Shown in pieces: positions 17,166 through 26,048 of a DNA stretch of 64,000 bases. This DNA comes from Roseateles depolymerans. Its GTDB lineage: Bacteria > Pseudomonadota > Gammaproteobacteria > Burkholderiales > Burkholderiaceae_C. Each line of letters opens with the position of its first letter. Position 1 is the first letter of the stretch. The notes below the pieces were generated by a model, which did no database searches, was not told where the DNA came from, and worked only from the letters and a program-made list of their open reading frames with translations. The stretch spans positions 237,693-301,692 of the forward strand of contig QFOD01000006.1 of assembly GCA_003241055.1 (NCBI GenBank), in the 5' to 3' direction. The position numbers were made by a program, and so were the translations under genes.

Positions 17166-17828
17166 TCAGCGTTGTACACGGACCAGATTAGCCTCAAAGC
17201 CCGCTCCCTCAATCTTGCGCTGCAGGGACTCGGCTTCGTCGCGCGTGGTCAGCGGGCCCAGGCGCACGCGGTAGACGGTGCGGCCCGACTGTTCACGTTC
17301 CATCACGTTGGCCGTGAAGCCCTGGATGGCCAGCTTGGCCTTCTGGGCCTCGGCTTCCTCGGGGCGCGTGAAGGCGCCCGCCTGGACGAAGTACACGTAG
17401 GCATCGCCAGCCGTGGCGGCGGAGGCCTCGGCCTTGGGTGCATCCGCCTTGGTCGCGGCGGGCTTGGTGGCGCTGGCCGCCGGGGCCGGCGGAGCAGCCA
17501 CGGGAGCGGCGGGCTCCGCCTTGGGGGCCGGTGCGGCGGCCGGCGCCGACGCCGCGGCGCCGTTCACCACGCCGCTGGCGCTGCGGGCGGCCTTGCCGGC
17601 CAGCGGGGCGTTCGGGTCCCAGTTCTTGTTGCGCTCGGTCTCGGCGGCATCCTGCTCCGCCGTGCGCTGCGGCACCTTGTTGACGAAGGGGATGGGCGTC
17701 TTGTTGATGTAGAGCGCCACGCCCAGTGCGATCGACAGGCCCAGCAGCAGGCCCACGATCAGGCCCAGGACAAAGCCGCCCTTTTCCTTCTGGCCCTTGT
17801 TGCCAGAAGACTTGGATGCAGAACTCAT
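17166..17828 (-). CDS. SPOR-domain inner-membrane protein, FtsN-like
   Basis: The 220-residue protein has a short cytoplasmic basic segment, one membrane helix (GFVLGLIVGLLLGLSIALGVALYI, read in two parts, residues about 18-42), a proline/alanine linker (80-140) and a C-terminal SPOR domain (about 145-217: VYFVQAGAF to GFEANLVRVQ). SPOR domains bind denuded peptidoglycan at the division septum. The layout matches the FtsN-like proteins found next to argS in betaproteobacteria. Its start overlaps the argS stop by 4 bp, so the two are cotranslated. Confidence 0.9.
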   Translation of the reverse strand: MSSASKSSGNKGQKEKGGFVLGLIVGLLLGLSIALGVALYINKTPIPFVNKVPQRTAEQDAAETERNKNWDPNAPLAGKAARSASGVVNGAAASAPAAAPAPKAEPAAPVAAPPAPAASATKPAATKADAPKAEASAATAGDAYVYFVQAGAFTRPEEAEAQKAKLAIQGFTANVMEREQSGRTVYRVRLGPLTTRDEAESLQRKIEGAGFEANLVRVQR

Positions 17829-19540
17829 GCGGTCTCCGAGGATTCAGGAATGTCGCGGCTCATCTGCTCGGGCGCGCTGACGCCCAGCAGGCCCAGCGCG
17901 TTGGCCAGCACCTGGCGCGTCGCTGCCAGCAGCGCCACGCGGGCGCGGCTCAGCTCGGGCGCCTGGTCGAGCACGCGCTCTGCGGCGTAGTAGGAGTGGT
18001 AGGCGCCGGCCAGGTCGCGCGCATAGAAGGCCACGTCATGCGGGGCCAGGCCGGCGGCGGCACCGGTCAGCATGTCGGGGTAGGCGGCGAGCTTGAGCAT
18101 CAGGGCTTCTTCGGTCGGGGCGGTCAGCAGTGTCAGGTCTGCACCGCCCAGGGCCGATTCGTCACCCCCTCGGGTCACCCAGTTGCGGATCACCGAGCAG
18201 ATGCGCGCATGGGCGTACTGCACGTAGAACACCGGGTTCTCGTCGTTCTGCTTCAGCGCCAGGTCCACGTCGAAGATGAACTCGGTGTCGGCCTTGCGGC
18301 TGATCAGGAAGAAGCGCACCGCGTCGCGGCTGGTCCAGTCGATCAGGTCGCGCAGCGTCACGTAGGAGCCGGCGCGCTTGGAGATCTTGACCTCCTCGCC
18401 GTTCTTCATGACCGTGACCATCTTGTGCAGCACGTAGTCCGGGAAGCCCTGCGGGATGCCGAGATTCACCGCCTGCAGGCCGGCGCGCACGCGGGCGATG
18501 GTGCCGTGGTGGTCCGTGCCCTGAATGTTGATGCACTGCGTGTAGCCGCGCTCGAACTTGTTGATGTGATAGGCCACGTCGGGCACGAAGTAGGTGTAGC
18601 CACCTTCCTTCTTGCGCATCACGCGGTCCTTGTCGTCGCCGTAGTCGGTGGTGCGCAGCCACAGCGCGCCGCCCTCCTCGTAGGTCTTGCCGCTGGCGAC
18701 GAGGCGTTCCACCGTCTTCTCCAGCTGGCCGCCGGCGTAGACGCTGGATTCCAGGAAGTAGCTGTCGAACTTCAGGCCGAAGGCCTGGAGGTCCAGGTCT
18801 TGCTCGTGGCGCAGATAGGCCACGGCGAACTGCCGGATGCTGTCCAGGTCGTCCACGTCGCCCGAGGCGGTGAACTCGCGGTCGTCGGCCTTGACCGTCT
18901 CCTTCTTCAGGAAGGCGTCGGCGATGTCCTGGATGTAGTCGCCGTTGTAGGCAGCCTCGGGCCACTCGGCGTCGCCGGGCTTGAAGCCCTTGAGGCGCAT
19001 CTGCGTGGAGTTGGCCAGCGTGGCGATCTGCACGCCGGCGTCGTTGTAATAGAACTCGCGGGTCACGTCGTGGCCCTGGGTCTTGAAGACCGAGCACAGC
19101 GCGTCGCCCAGGGCGGCCTGGCGCGCATGGCCCACGTGCAGCGGGCCGGTGGGGTTGGCGGACACGAACTCCACCATCACATGCTTGCCGGTGGCCGCGC
19201 GGTGGCCGAAGGCGGTGCCCGCGGCCGCCACCTCGCTCACCACGGCCTGCTTGGCGGCGGGCTTGAGGCGGATGTTGATGAAGCCGGGGCCGGCGATCTC
19301 CAGCGCCTGCACCCAGGTCTGGAAGGCCGGCTTGGCCTCCAGTGCGGCGATCAGCCGGGTGGCCAGCTCGCGCGGATTGGCCTTGAGCGGCTTGGCCAGC
19401 TGCATGGCCGCGGTGCAGGCGAAGTCGCCGTGGGCGGCCTGCTTGGGCGACTCGAAGGCGGCAACCGCGTTCGAACCGGGGGCGATGTCTTGAAGGGCTT
19501 CGGCGAGTGCGGCGAGCAGCGCCTGCTTGGCTTGGATCAT
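17825..19540 (-). CDS. argS: Arginyl-tRNA synthetase
   Basis: ArgS charges tRNA-Arg. The 571-residue protein shows the class I HIGH motif (ANPTGPLHVGHARQAALGD) and the ArgS form of the KMSK region (KISKRAGSYVTLRDLID). It also has the N-terminal Add1 domain and a C-terminal DALR anticodon-binding domain. All parts are intact. It is divergent from the kinase gene with only 37 bp between start codons, so the two promoters must overlap or one gene uses a leaderless or upstream promoter. Confidence 0.97.
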   Translation of the reverse strand: MIQAKQALLAALAEALQDIAPGSNAVAAFESPKQAAHGDFACTAAMQLAKPLKANPRELATRLIAALEAKPAFQTWVQALEIAGPGFINIRLKPAAKQAVVSEVAAAGTAFGHRAATGKHVMVEFVSANPTGPLHVGHARQAALGDALCSVFKTQGHDVTREFYYNDAGVQIATLANSTQMRLKGFKPGDAEWPEAAYNGDYIQDIADAFLKKETVKADDREFTASGDVDDLDSIRQFAVAYLRHEQDLDLQAFGLKFDSYFLESSVYAGGQLEKTVERLVASGKTYEEGGALWLRTTDYGDDKDRVMRKKEGGYTYFVPDVAYHINKFERGYTQCINIQGTDHHGTIARVRAGLQAVNLGIPQGFPDYVLHKMVTVMKNGEEVKISKRAGSYVTLRDLIDWTSRDAVRFFLISRKADTEFIFDVDLALKQNDENPVFYVQYAHARICSVIRNWVTRGGDESALGGADLTLLTAPTEEALMLKLAAYPDMLTGAAAGLAPHDVAFYARDLAGAYHSYYAAERVLDQAPELSRARVALLAATRQVLANALGLLGVSAPEQMSRDIPESSETA

Positions 19541-19577
19541 GCGGCGATTTTAGGAGGCAGCCCCGTATCATCGCCCG

Positions 19578-20918
19578 GTGAGCGCCACTGCCGACGATCT
19601 GCCTTCCCATATCGGCCGCTATCAGGTCATCAAGCGCCTGGGCGAGGGCGCGACCAGCGACGTCTTTCTCGCCCGGGATCCTTTCGAGAATCACGAGGTG
19701 GCGATCAAGCGCATGCGGTCCTGGGCGCCGCGGGTGGACGCCCCGCCCGCCAGCGACTTCAGCCAGCGCTTCTTCAGTGCCGAGGCCGCGCTGGCCGGGC
19801 GGCTGAACCACCCCAATGTGGTGCGCATCCTGGATGCCGTGGCCGATGGCGATGCGCCCTATCTGGTGATGGAGTACGTGCCCGGCGTCACGCTGAAGTA
19901 CTTCTGCCGCAGCGACCGCCTGCTGCCGCTGGAGCAGATCGTGGAACTGGGCTTCAAGTGCGCGATGGCGCTGGGCTATGTGTTCCGCCAGGGCCTCATC
20001 CATCGCGACGTGAAACCCGCCAACCTGCTGGCCGTGCTGGACGCGGCGGGCCAGGTGGTGGACGTGAAGGTCAGCGATTTCGGCTCGGCGCTGAACCTGA
20101 ACGCGGACGCCACCCAGATCCACCGCGTCGGCTCGCTGGCCTACATGCCGCCCGAGCAGGTGGACGGCGGCGACGTGGACAGCCGCGCCGACATCTACGC
20201 GCTGGGCGCGGTGCTCTACCACCTGATCGCCGGCAAGCCGCCGTTCGACGCGCCCAACCAGATGGCGCTGATGCACCAGATCTACCACCAGCCCGCGCCG
20301 TCGCTGGTGGGCCAGCGCGAGGGGGTCAGCGCGGCGCTGGACGAGGTGGTGCAGCGCGCGCTGGCCAAGAGCCCGCAGCAGCGCTATGCCGACTGGGATG
20401 CGTTCGCCCAGGCGCTGTCCGGCCTGGTCGCGCAGCAGCAGGTGCCGATGAACCGGCTGGGCGAGGTGCGCGACTCCGAGCGTTTCAATCTGTTGCGTTC
20501 TTTGGAATTCTTTGCCGACTTCGGCGACGTGCAGCTCTGGGAGGTGGTGCGGCGCGCGCGCTGGCGGCGCTATCCCGAGGGCTATGCGCTCTACAGGCGC
20601 GGCCAGGAGGGCAACACCTTCCACATCATTGCGCAGGGTCAGGTGGAGGTGTTCCGCGATGGCCAGCATGTGGCGGTGCTGGGGCAGGGCACCTCGGTGG
20701 GTGAGATGGCCTATCTCGCCCCCAATCCCGACCTGCGCCGTCACAGCACCGACATCCTGGTGACCGAAGAATGCACGAGCATCTCCTTCACGCCCGAGTC
20801 GCTGGGCCAGCTCAGTCCCGAATGCCAGCACCGCTTCGACCGCGCCTTCATCCGGGTGCTGGTGCGGCGCCTGCATGCGGCCCACGAGGCGCTGGCGCAC
20901 CCGCGGCGCATCCTGTGA
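19578..20918 (+). CDS. Ser/Thr protein kinase with C-terminal cyclic-nucleotide-binding-like domain
   Basis: The 446-residue protein is a Hanks-type kinase: glycine loop GEGATS (22-27), lysine 44 in VAIKRM, catalytic loop HRDVKPAN (Asp144), DFG at 167-169 and the PPEQ substrate motif. Residues about 310-435 form a cNMP-binding-like barrel (FHIIAQGQVEVFRDG, VGEMAYLAP). The phosphate-binding cassette is imperfect (LRRHSTDI in place of the usual R-S/T-A), so ligand binding is uncertain. There is no membrane segment, so it is cytosolic. The start is GTG. The gene is monocistronic and divergent from argS. Such kinases act as stress or second-messenger regulators; its targets are unknown. Confidence 0.9.
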   Translation: MSATADDLPSHIGRYQVIKRLGEGATSDVFLARDPFENHEVAIKRMRSWAPRVDAPPASDFSQRFFSAEAALAGRLNHPNVVRILDAVADGDAPYLVMEYVPGVTLKYFCRSDRLLPLEQIVELGFKCAMALGYVFRQGLIHRDVKPANLLAVLDAAGQVVDVKVSDFGSALNLNADATQIHRVGSLAYMPPEQVDGGDVDSRADIYALGAVLYHLIAGKPPFDAPNQMALMHQIYHQPAPSLVGQREGVSAALDEVVQRALAKSPQQRYADWDAFAQALSGLVAQQQVPMNRLGEVRDSERFNLLRSLEFFADFGDVQLWEVVRRARWRRYPEGYALYRRGQEGNTFHIIAQGQVEVFRDGQHVAVLGQGTSVGEMAYLAPNPDLRRHSTDILVTEECTSISFTPESLGQLSPECQHRFDRAFIRVLVRRLHAAHEALAHPRRIL

Positions 20919-21000
20919 TGTCATCCGGTTGATGCTTGGCGGCGTTGAGCGCTCGTGCTTGAATCAATCCACCCGTTTCCATTCAGGAAGGAACTCCCCA

Positions 21001-21308
21001 TGAAGCAGCTCGTGATGTTGATGGCCCTGGGTCTGGCGGCACTGGGCGCCCAGGCGGCCGACAAGGCGCCCACGGCCCAGCAATCGAAGATGGGCACCTG
21101 CAACAAGGAGGCCGGCGACAAGAAGGGCGACGAGCGCAAGGCCTTCATGAAGGAATGCCTGTCCGCCAAGGCCGGCGAGACCGCGGCCGCCATGCCGGCA
21201 GGCTCGGCCGCCTGCGAGAAGTCGGCGGCCGACAAGAAGCTGCATGGCGCGGCGGCCAAGAGCCACATCAAGAAGTGCATGGCCGACGCGGCCTCGGCGC
21301 CCAAGTAA
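21001..21308 (+). CDS. psiF: PsiF-repeat-containing secreted protein
   Basis: A 102-residue exported protein. The ATG at 21001 follows AAGGAA and gives a signal peptide (MKQLVMLMALGLAALGAQA). The mature part contains two PsiF repeats of the form CNKEAGDKKGDERKAFMKEC and CEKSAADKKLHG...HIKKC, each with paired cysteines. The family is named for phosphate-starvation induction in E. coli; its biochemical role is unknown. A strong terminator follows 16 bases after the stop. Confidence 0.9.
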
Positions 21309-21324
21309 GCAGCGCGCCCCGCAT

Positions 21325-21355
21325 GAAAAAAAGCCACCCTCGCGGGTGGCTTTTT
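21325..21355. terminator. Bidirectional rho-independent terminator
   Basis: GCCACCC-TCGC-GGGTGGC (21333-21350) is flanked by an A-run on the left and TTTTT on the right. It sits between the convergent psiF (plus) and TonB-receptor (minus) genes and can terminate both. Confidence 0.9.
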
Positions 21356-21375
21356 GCTGGGCGCTCGCGGCGTTC

Positions 21376-24300
21376 TCAGAACTTGTAGCGAGCCTCGACG
21401 TAGTACTGGCGGCCCGACACGTCGAGCTTCTGCTGCTCGGCCTCCGAGTAACGGTACTGGGCGCGGGTCGGGTTGGTCAGGTTGGTGCCGCTGAACGACA
21501 GCTGCAGGTCGGGCGTGAGGTTGTAGTTCACCGTCAGCGCCACATTGGCCACCGGCGCGGCGATGGTGGGCGCGGCCGGCATGCTGACGCCGTTGATCAC
21601 GCTCAGGCCCTGGCTGTTGGCCGTGGGCGCGGGGGCGGTGGTGCTGTTGACGTACTCGCTGCGGTAGTTCCACACCAGGCGCACGCTGAACTGGTCGTTC
21701 TCGAAGTAGCCGCCCAGGTTGGCCGCCTTGCGCGAGGCGCCCACCATGGGGCGACCGTCCTCCACGTGGGTCTCGGCGTAGCTGGCGTTGGCCTGCAGGC
21801 CGAAGCCCGCGCCGATGGGCTGCTCCCAGCCCAGCTCCACGCCCTTGATGCGGGCGCGTTGCTGCGATGCGGTGTTGATGTAGTAGGTGTTGGTGACGCC
21901 AGTGACCGGGTCGGTCAGGTCCACCGTCACGTCCTGGCGCACGCTGCCGGTCTTGGGGTAGCCGCGTAGCTTGGAGTCGAACACGCTGATCTGCACCAGC
22001 GAGCGCTTGGCGTAGAACCAGGCGAGCGACACGTCCACGTTGTCCGCGGTCATGGGCTCCAGCGCCGGGTTGGGGCCGGTGACCGTGCAGCCCTGCGCAT
22101 TGCAGGTCTGGCCGGTGAAGCCGGCGCCGTAGACGTTGTAGTTCTGCCGGCCGATGGTGCGGCTCGCGCCGAAGCGGGCCACCACGTTGGGCACCATCTC
22201 CCAGCGCAGGTTCAGGCTGGGCAGCATGTGGTCGAAGCTCTTGTGGCTGGGCGACTTGTAGTAGACCGTGCCGGCCAGCGGGTTGAAGGCAACGCCGTCG
22301 TAGTAGGTGCTGCCGTCGCCGGCGGTGTTGATGGCCGTGGGGAAGGCCGCGCAGGGCGTGGCCGTCTTGCCCGGCTCGATCTTGGGGCAGATGGAGGTGG
22401 GAACGGGCGTGGCGATCTGCGCGTCCACCGTCGTGCGCACCCAGCGGAAGCCGACGTTGCCGCTCCAGGCCGCATCGTTGGTCTCGAAGTTCTGCTGCAC
22501 GTAGAAGGAGCTCTGCTTCTCGCGCACGTCGATCTCGCCGGCCACGCGGCGCTCGAATTCGGGCGTGGTCGTCTTGAACTGCGTCTGCATGAAGGACGAC
22601 AGCACCTCGCGCGGGAAGTAGAAGCCGCTGTTGTCGAAGCTGCCGCCGAGGTCCTTGCCGAAGTCGCCGGGGTAGCCGACGGCCAGGCTGGGGTCGGGGC
22701 TGGCCAGCGTGCCGGAGCGGAAGGTGGGCGCCCAGCGGTAGAGATTGCGCTGGTGGTCTGCATGACGCACGCCGACGTCCACCGAGCGGAAGAAGCCGGA
22801 GGGGTCGTCCTGCTTGTATTCCGCGTCCAGCGCCAGCGACTTCTCGCGGTCCACCGCCTTCACGCTGGAGGCGGAACGGCTGATCAGCTGGTAGCCGCTG
22901 CCGTCGGCGTTGGCCACCGGCAGATTGGCGCCAGTGCCGTAGTACTTCACCGCGGGCGCGTCCTGCACGTCACCCAGCGCATAGCTCAGGCCGGTGCCGT
23001 AGCGGGCGTAGGTGAGGCCCTGGTCCAGCGCCGTCGTGCCCACGCCGCGCGTGGTGCTGAACAGGCCCTTGAACTCCAGCTTGTCGTTGACCTTGTAGCT
23101 GGCGTTGAAGTCCAGGAAGCCGCTGCTGGCCTTGGCGCCATCGCGGAAAAAGCCCTCGGAGTTGCCGATGTACTGCGGCGTCGTGCCGTCCGGGAACACG
23201 ATGTCGGCGCTCTTGAGCACGCGCAGCTTGTCGCCGTAGATCGTGGTCTCATCCACGATCACCGGGTTGCGGATCTGCGCAAACACCTGCTGGCCCTTGG
23301 AGTTGGTGTTGGCCGCGGTGGCGCCGGTGGCGCCCAGCGGATCGGCCTTGCCGAGCAGCATGCTGTAGATCGCGCCCGAGTTCAGCCGACCGTAGTTGTT
23401 GGCGTTCATCGAGGAGTAGAAGCCGGTCAGGCCCAGGTCCAGCTTGTTGTCGGGCCGGGCCTGCAGCGAGAACATGCCGCCCTTGCGGTCGCGCACGCCC
23501 TCGACGAATTCGCTGGACAGGCTGCCGGGCATGCGCACGCCGTTCAGGTCGGCCGCGGTGTAGCCCGAGCCGGCCAGCGATGCGTCCGTGATGCCCTTCA
23601 TCGTGCTGGTGTTGATCACGTCCCAGCCGCTGCTGGAGCCATAGGCCAGCCGCGACACCGAGTCGCGGCGCACCCAGCGCTTTTCCGAAAACACCTGGCC
23701 GATCGCGCCGAAGGTGTTGGCCTCGTTCTTCCAGTTCAGGCTGGCATTGAGCTGCGGGCTGCTCTTGCCCGGCAGGTCGGCGTAGACGCCGCCCACGCTG
23801 ACCACGCCGCCGAAGCGCTGCTTCTCGTCCAGCGGCTTGCGGGTGGTCACGTTGACCGTGCCGGCCAGGCCGCCGTCCACGATGTTGGCCTGCGAGGTCT
23901 TGTAGACGGTGGCGGCGTTCAGCACCGACGAGGGCATCAGGCTCAGCGAGGTGGAGCGGCTGCTGCTGCCCTGGTCGGCCAGATACCAGTCGCCGCCGCT
24001 GACCGAGTGGCCGTTGAACAGGATCAGCGTCATGTCCGGGTTGGTGCCGCGCATGGCCACCTTCTCGGCCTCGTCGTAGTCGGTGCGCACGGCCACGCCG
24101 ACCACGCGCTGCAGCGAGTCGGCCAGGTTCTTGTCGGGCATCTTGCCCACGTCCACCGCACTGATCACGTCCACGTTGGCCGAGGCCTCGCGCTTGGCGT
24201 TCAGCGAGGCCTCGCTGGCTGCGCGCAGGCCGGTGACGACGACGGATTCCAGTGCCTGCGCCTTGGGCTTGGCCGCCTTGGGGTCCTGGGTCTCGGGGCT

Positions 24301-24378
24301 GGCGGCCTGCTGGGCGAATGCGGTGCTCTGCAGCAGCAGGGCCAGGCCGAGCATCACGGGCGTGGGTTGGAATCGCAT
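21376..24378 (-). CDS. TonB-dependent outer-membrane receptor
   Basis: The ATG at 24378 follows a GGAGAAG site and gives 1000 residues. There is a signal peptide (MLGLALLLQSTAFAQ) and a TonB box-like segment (ESVVVTGLRAASEASL). The plug domain (ISAVDVGKMPDKNLADSLQRV) has the MRGTNPDMTLILFNG core. A large beta-barrel ends in the aromatic C-terminus YVEARYKF, as needed for BAM insertion. The KMPDKNLADSLQRV style plug is typical of the TonB receptors described from Caulobacter-like bacteria that often take up carbohydrates. No sugar enzymes or ABC genes are adjacent, so the substrate is unknown. The gene is monocistronic. Confidence 0.92.
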   Translation of the reverse strand: MRFQPTPVMLGLALLLQSTAFAQQAASPETQDPKAAKPKAQALESVVVTGLRAASEASLNAKREASANVDVISAVDVGKMPDKNLADSLQRVVGVAVRTDYDEAEKVAMRGTNPDMTLILFNGHSVSGGDWYLADQGSSSRSTSLSLMPSSVLNAATVYKTSQANIVDGGLAGTVNVTTRKPLDEKQRFGGVVSVGGVYADLPGKSSPQLNASLNWKNEANTFGAIGQVFSEKRWVRRDSVSRLAYGSSSGWDVINTSTMKGITDASLAGSGYTAADLNGVRMPGSLSSEFVEGVRDRKGGMFSLQARPDNKLDLGLTGFYSSMNANNYGRLNSGAIYSMLLGKADPLGATGATAANTNSKGQQVFAQIRNPVIVDETTIYGDKLRVLKSADIVFPDGTTPQYIGNSEGFFRDGAKASSGFLDFNASYKVNDKLEFKGLFSTTRGVGTTALDQGLTYARYGTGLSYALGDVQDAPAVKYYGTGANLPVANADGSGYQLISRSASSVKAVDREKSLALDAEYKQDDPSGFFRSVDVGVRHADHQRNLYRWAPTFRSGTLASPDPSLAVGYPGDFGKDLGGSFDNSGFYFPREVLSSFMQTQFKTTTPEFERRVAGEIDVREKQSSFYVQQNFETNDAAWSGNVGFRWVRTTVDAQIATPVPTSICPKIEPGKTATPCAAFPTAINTAGDGSTYYDGVAFNPLAGTVYYKSPSHKSFDHMLPSLNLRWEMVPNVVARFGASRTIGRQNYNVYGAGFTGQTCNAQGCTVTGPNPALEPMTADNVDVSLAWFYAKRSLVQISVFDSKLRGYPKTGSVRQDVTVDLTDPVTGVTNTYYINTASQQRARIKGVELGWEQPIGAGFGLQANASYAETHVEDGRPMVGASRKAANLGGYFENDQFSVRLVWNYRSEYVNSTTAPAPTANSQGLSVINGVSMPAAPTIAAPVANVALTVNYNLTPDLQLSFSGTNLTNPTRAQYRYSEAEQQKLDVSGRQYYVEARYKF

Positions 24379-24623
24379 CGACTTCTCCGGCGGTATCTCA
24401 ATGCAAAGATTCTTGTCTGCGCCACGGCCGCCGCCGCTCGGGGACGCCCCGCGGGCGCGGCATGGCCGCAACAGACCACTGACAAACAAAACGTTCGGCT
24501 GCCATTCGCTCTGGTTATGGATTTGTAGGCCGGGTCCGACATGCGGCTGCTGGCTGCGCCGACGGGAGCGCATGCCCGGGCCGGTCACAGTGGAGGCCAT
24601 CACTCCAGCTTCGGGAGCACCTC

Positions 24624-24887
24624 ATGACTCACAACATCCACACCTCCTCTGCCCTCCTGGCCCGCCGTCCCCTGGCGGCATGGCGCACCCCCGTGATTGC
24701 CTTGGCAGCCTGTGCGGCGCTGGCCCTGTCCGGCTGCGCCTCGCTGTCGCGCAAGGACACGGCCACCGTCGTGGGCGCCACCGCCGGTGCGGTGGTGGGC
24801 GGCGTGATGACCGGCACCACGACGGGCGCCGCGCTGGGCGCGGCGGCGGGTGGGTTGATCGGGAATGAGCTGGGGAAGAAGCGCTGA
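24624..24887 (+). CDS. Glycine-zipper lipoprotein
   Basis: An 87-residue lipoprotein. The signal peptide ends in the lipobox LSGC (ALALSGCASL). After the cysteine come a short linker and a glycine zipper 2TM domain (VVGATAGAVVGGVMTGTTTG, GAALGAAAGGLIGNELG), the pattern of OsmB and SlyB-type envelope proteins. These sit in the outer membrane and respond to envelope or osmotic stress. The ATG at 24624 follows a GGGAG site. It is divergent from the TonB receptor (245-bp gap) and is followed by the 77-bp tandem repeat. Confidence 0.85.
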   Translation: MTHNIHTSSALLARRPLAAWRTPVIALAACAALALSGCASLSRKDTATVVGATAGAVVGGVMTGTTTGAALGAAAGGLIGNELGKKR

Positions 24888-24901
24888 GGGGCGCGTGAGC
24901 T

Positions 24902-25088
24902 CAGGCCGCAGGGCCTGTCTTCGGTCCTGACTCATGCCGTGCGCCCTGCATGGCGCCCGGCCTTCGCCAGGCGTCGGTCAAGCCGCAGGGCTTGATCTCG
25001 GTCCGTGCTCATGCCTGCCGCCCTGCATGGCGTCAGGCCTTCGTACGGCGTCGAACAGGCCGCAGGGCCTGTTCTCGGTCCGTACTCA
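24902..25088. repeat. 77-bp tandem repeat, 2.4 copies, each with a covarying hairpin
   Basis: Copies begin at 24902, 24979 and 25056; the period is exactly 77 bp. Each copy starts with a hairpin of 6-bp arms around GCAG: CAGGCC/GGCCTG in copies 1 and 3, and CAAGCC/GGCTTG in copy 2. The change at arm position 3 is compensated on the other arm. The third copy runs into the dppF stop codon. It lies between convergent genes (lipoprotein and dppF), so it may act as a terminator or as a protein-binding array. Confidence 0.85.
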
Positions 25089-26048
25089 GACCACGTGGCA
25101 AGCCACCTGGCGGTTGTCGACGGGGCGCAGCACCGGCGCCTCTTCGGCGCAGCGCGGCGTGGCCAGCGGGCAGCGCTTATGGAAGGCGCAGCCGCTGGGT
25201 GGGTTTAGTGGGCTGGGCAGCTCGCCGTGGATCACGATGCGCTCGCGTCGTTCCGACGCATGCAGCGCCGGCGTCGCGCTCATCAGCGCGCGGGTGTAGG
25301 GGTGCAGCGGCGCGGCGAAGATGCGGCGCTTGTCGCCCATCTCCACGGCCGAGCCGAGGTACATCACCATCAGCTCATTCGCCACATGCTCCACCACCGA
25401 CAGGTTGTGCGAGATGAACACATAGCCCGTGCCCAGTTCGTCCTGCAGGTCCATGAACAGGTTCAGGATCTGGGCCTGGATGGACACGTCCAGCGCCGAC
25501 ACCGGCTCGTCCGCGACCACGATGCCGGGGTTCAGGATCATGGCCCGCGCGATGGCGATGCGCTGGCGCTGGCCGCCCGAGAACATGTGCGGGTAGCGCT
25601 GCAGGTGCTCGGGCCGCAGACCCACTTTGGCCGCCAGCGCCTGCACCCGCTCGCGCCGCTCGGCGGCTGACAGCGGGGTGTTGATCACCAGCGGCTCGGC
25701 CAGCGTGGCCGCGATGGTCTTGCGCGGGTTCAGCGACGCGAACGGGTTCTGGAACACCATCTGCACGTCCTGGCGCAGGCGCCTGAGCGTGGCGGCGTCC
25801 GCGTTGGCGGCGTCCGTGCCGCGGATGCGCAGGCTGCCGCGGCTGGGCGACTCGATCAGCGTCAGCTGCCGTGCCAGCGTGCTCTTGCCGCAGCCGGATT
25901 CGCCCACCACGGCCAGCGTCTGGCGCGGTGCGAGCGCGAAGCTCACGCCGTTCAGCGCCTTCACCACGGCCGCGGGCTTGAACAGGCCGCGGCTGACCTC
26001 GTAATGGCGGGCCAGGTCTTGCGCCTGCAGCAGCGGGGCTTCAGACAT
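25086..26048 (-). CDS. dppF: Dipeptide/oligopeptide ABC transporter ATPase, DppF-type
   Basis: A 320-residue ABC ATPase with Walker A GESGCGKSTLARQL, Q-loop MVFQNPFASLNP, signature FSGGQRQRIAIARAM, Walker B DEPVSALD and the C-terminal oligopeptide-transporter domain ending PPSGCAFHKRCPLATPRC. The ATG at 26048 overlaps the dppD stop by 8 bp. With DppD it powers the DppB-DppC permease. It is the last gene of the amiD-dppB-dppC-dppD-dppF series and its stop codon lies inside the third copy of the 77-bp repeat. Confidence 0.93.
   Translation of the reverse strand: MSEAPLLQAQDLARHYEVSRGLFKPAAVVKALNGVSFALAPRQTLAVVGESGCGKSTLARQLTLIESPSRGSLRIRGTDAANADAATLRRLRQDVQMVFQNPFASLNPRKTIAATLAEPLVINTPLSAAERRERVQALAAKVGLRPEHLQRYPHMFSGGQRQRIAIARAMILNPGIVVADEPVSALDVSIQAQILNLFMDLQDELGTGYVFISHNLSVVEHVANELMVMYLGSAVEMGDKRRIFAAPLHPYTRALMSATPALHASERRERIVIHGELPSPLNPPSGCAFHKRCPLATPRCAEEAPVLRPVDNRQVACHVV

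Noticed and set aside
24902..25088. CRISPR array
   Set aside because: The period is 77 bp with similarity over the whole unit; there are no unique spacers and no cas genes.
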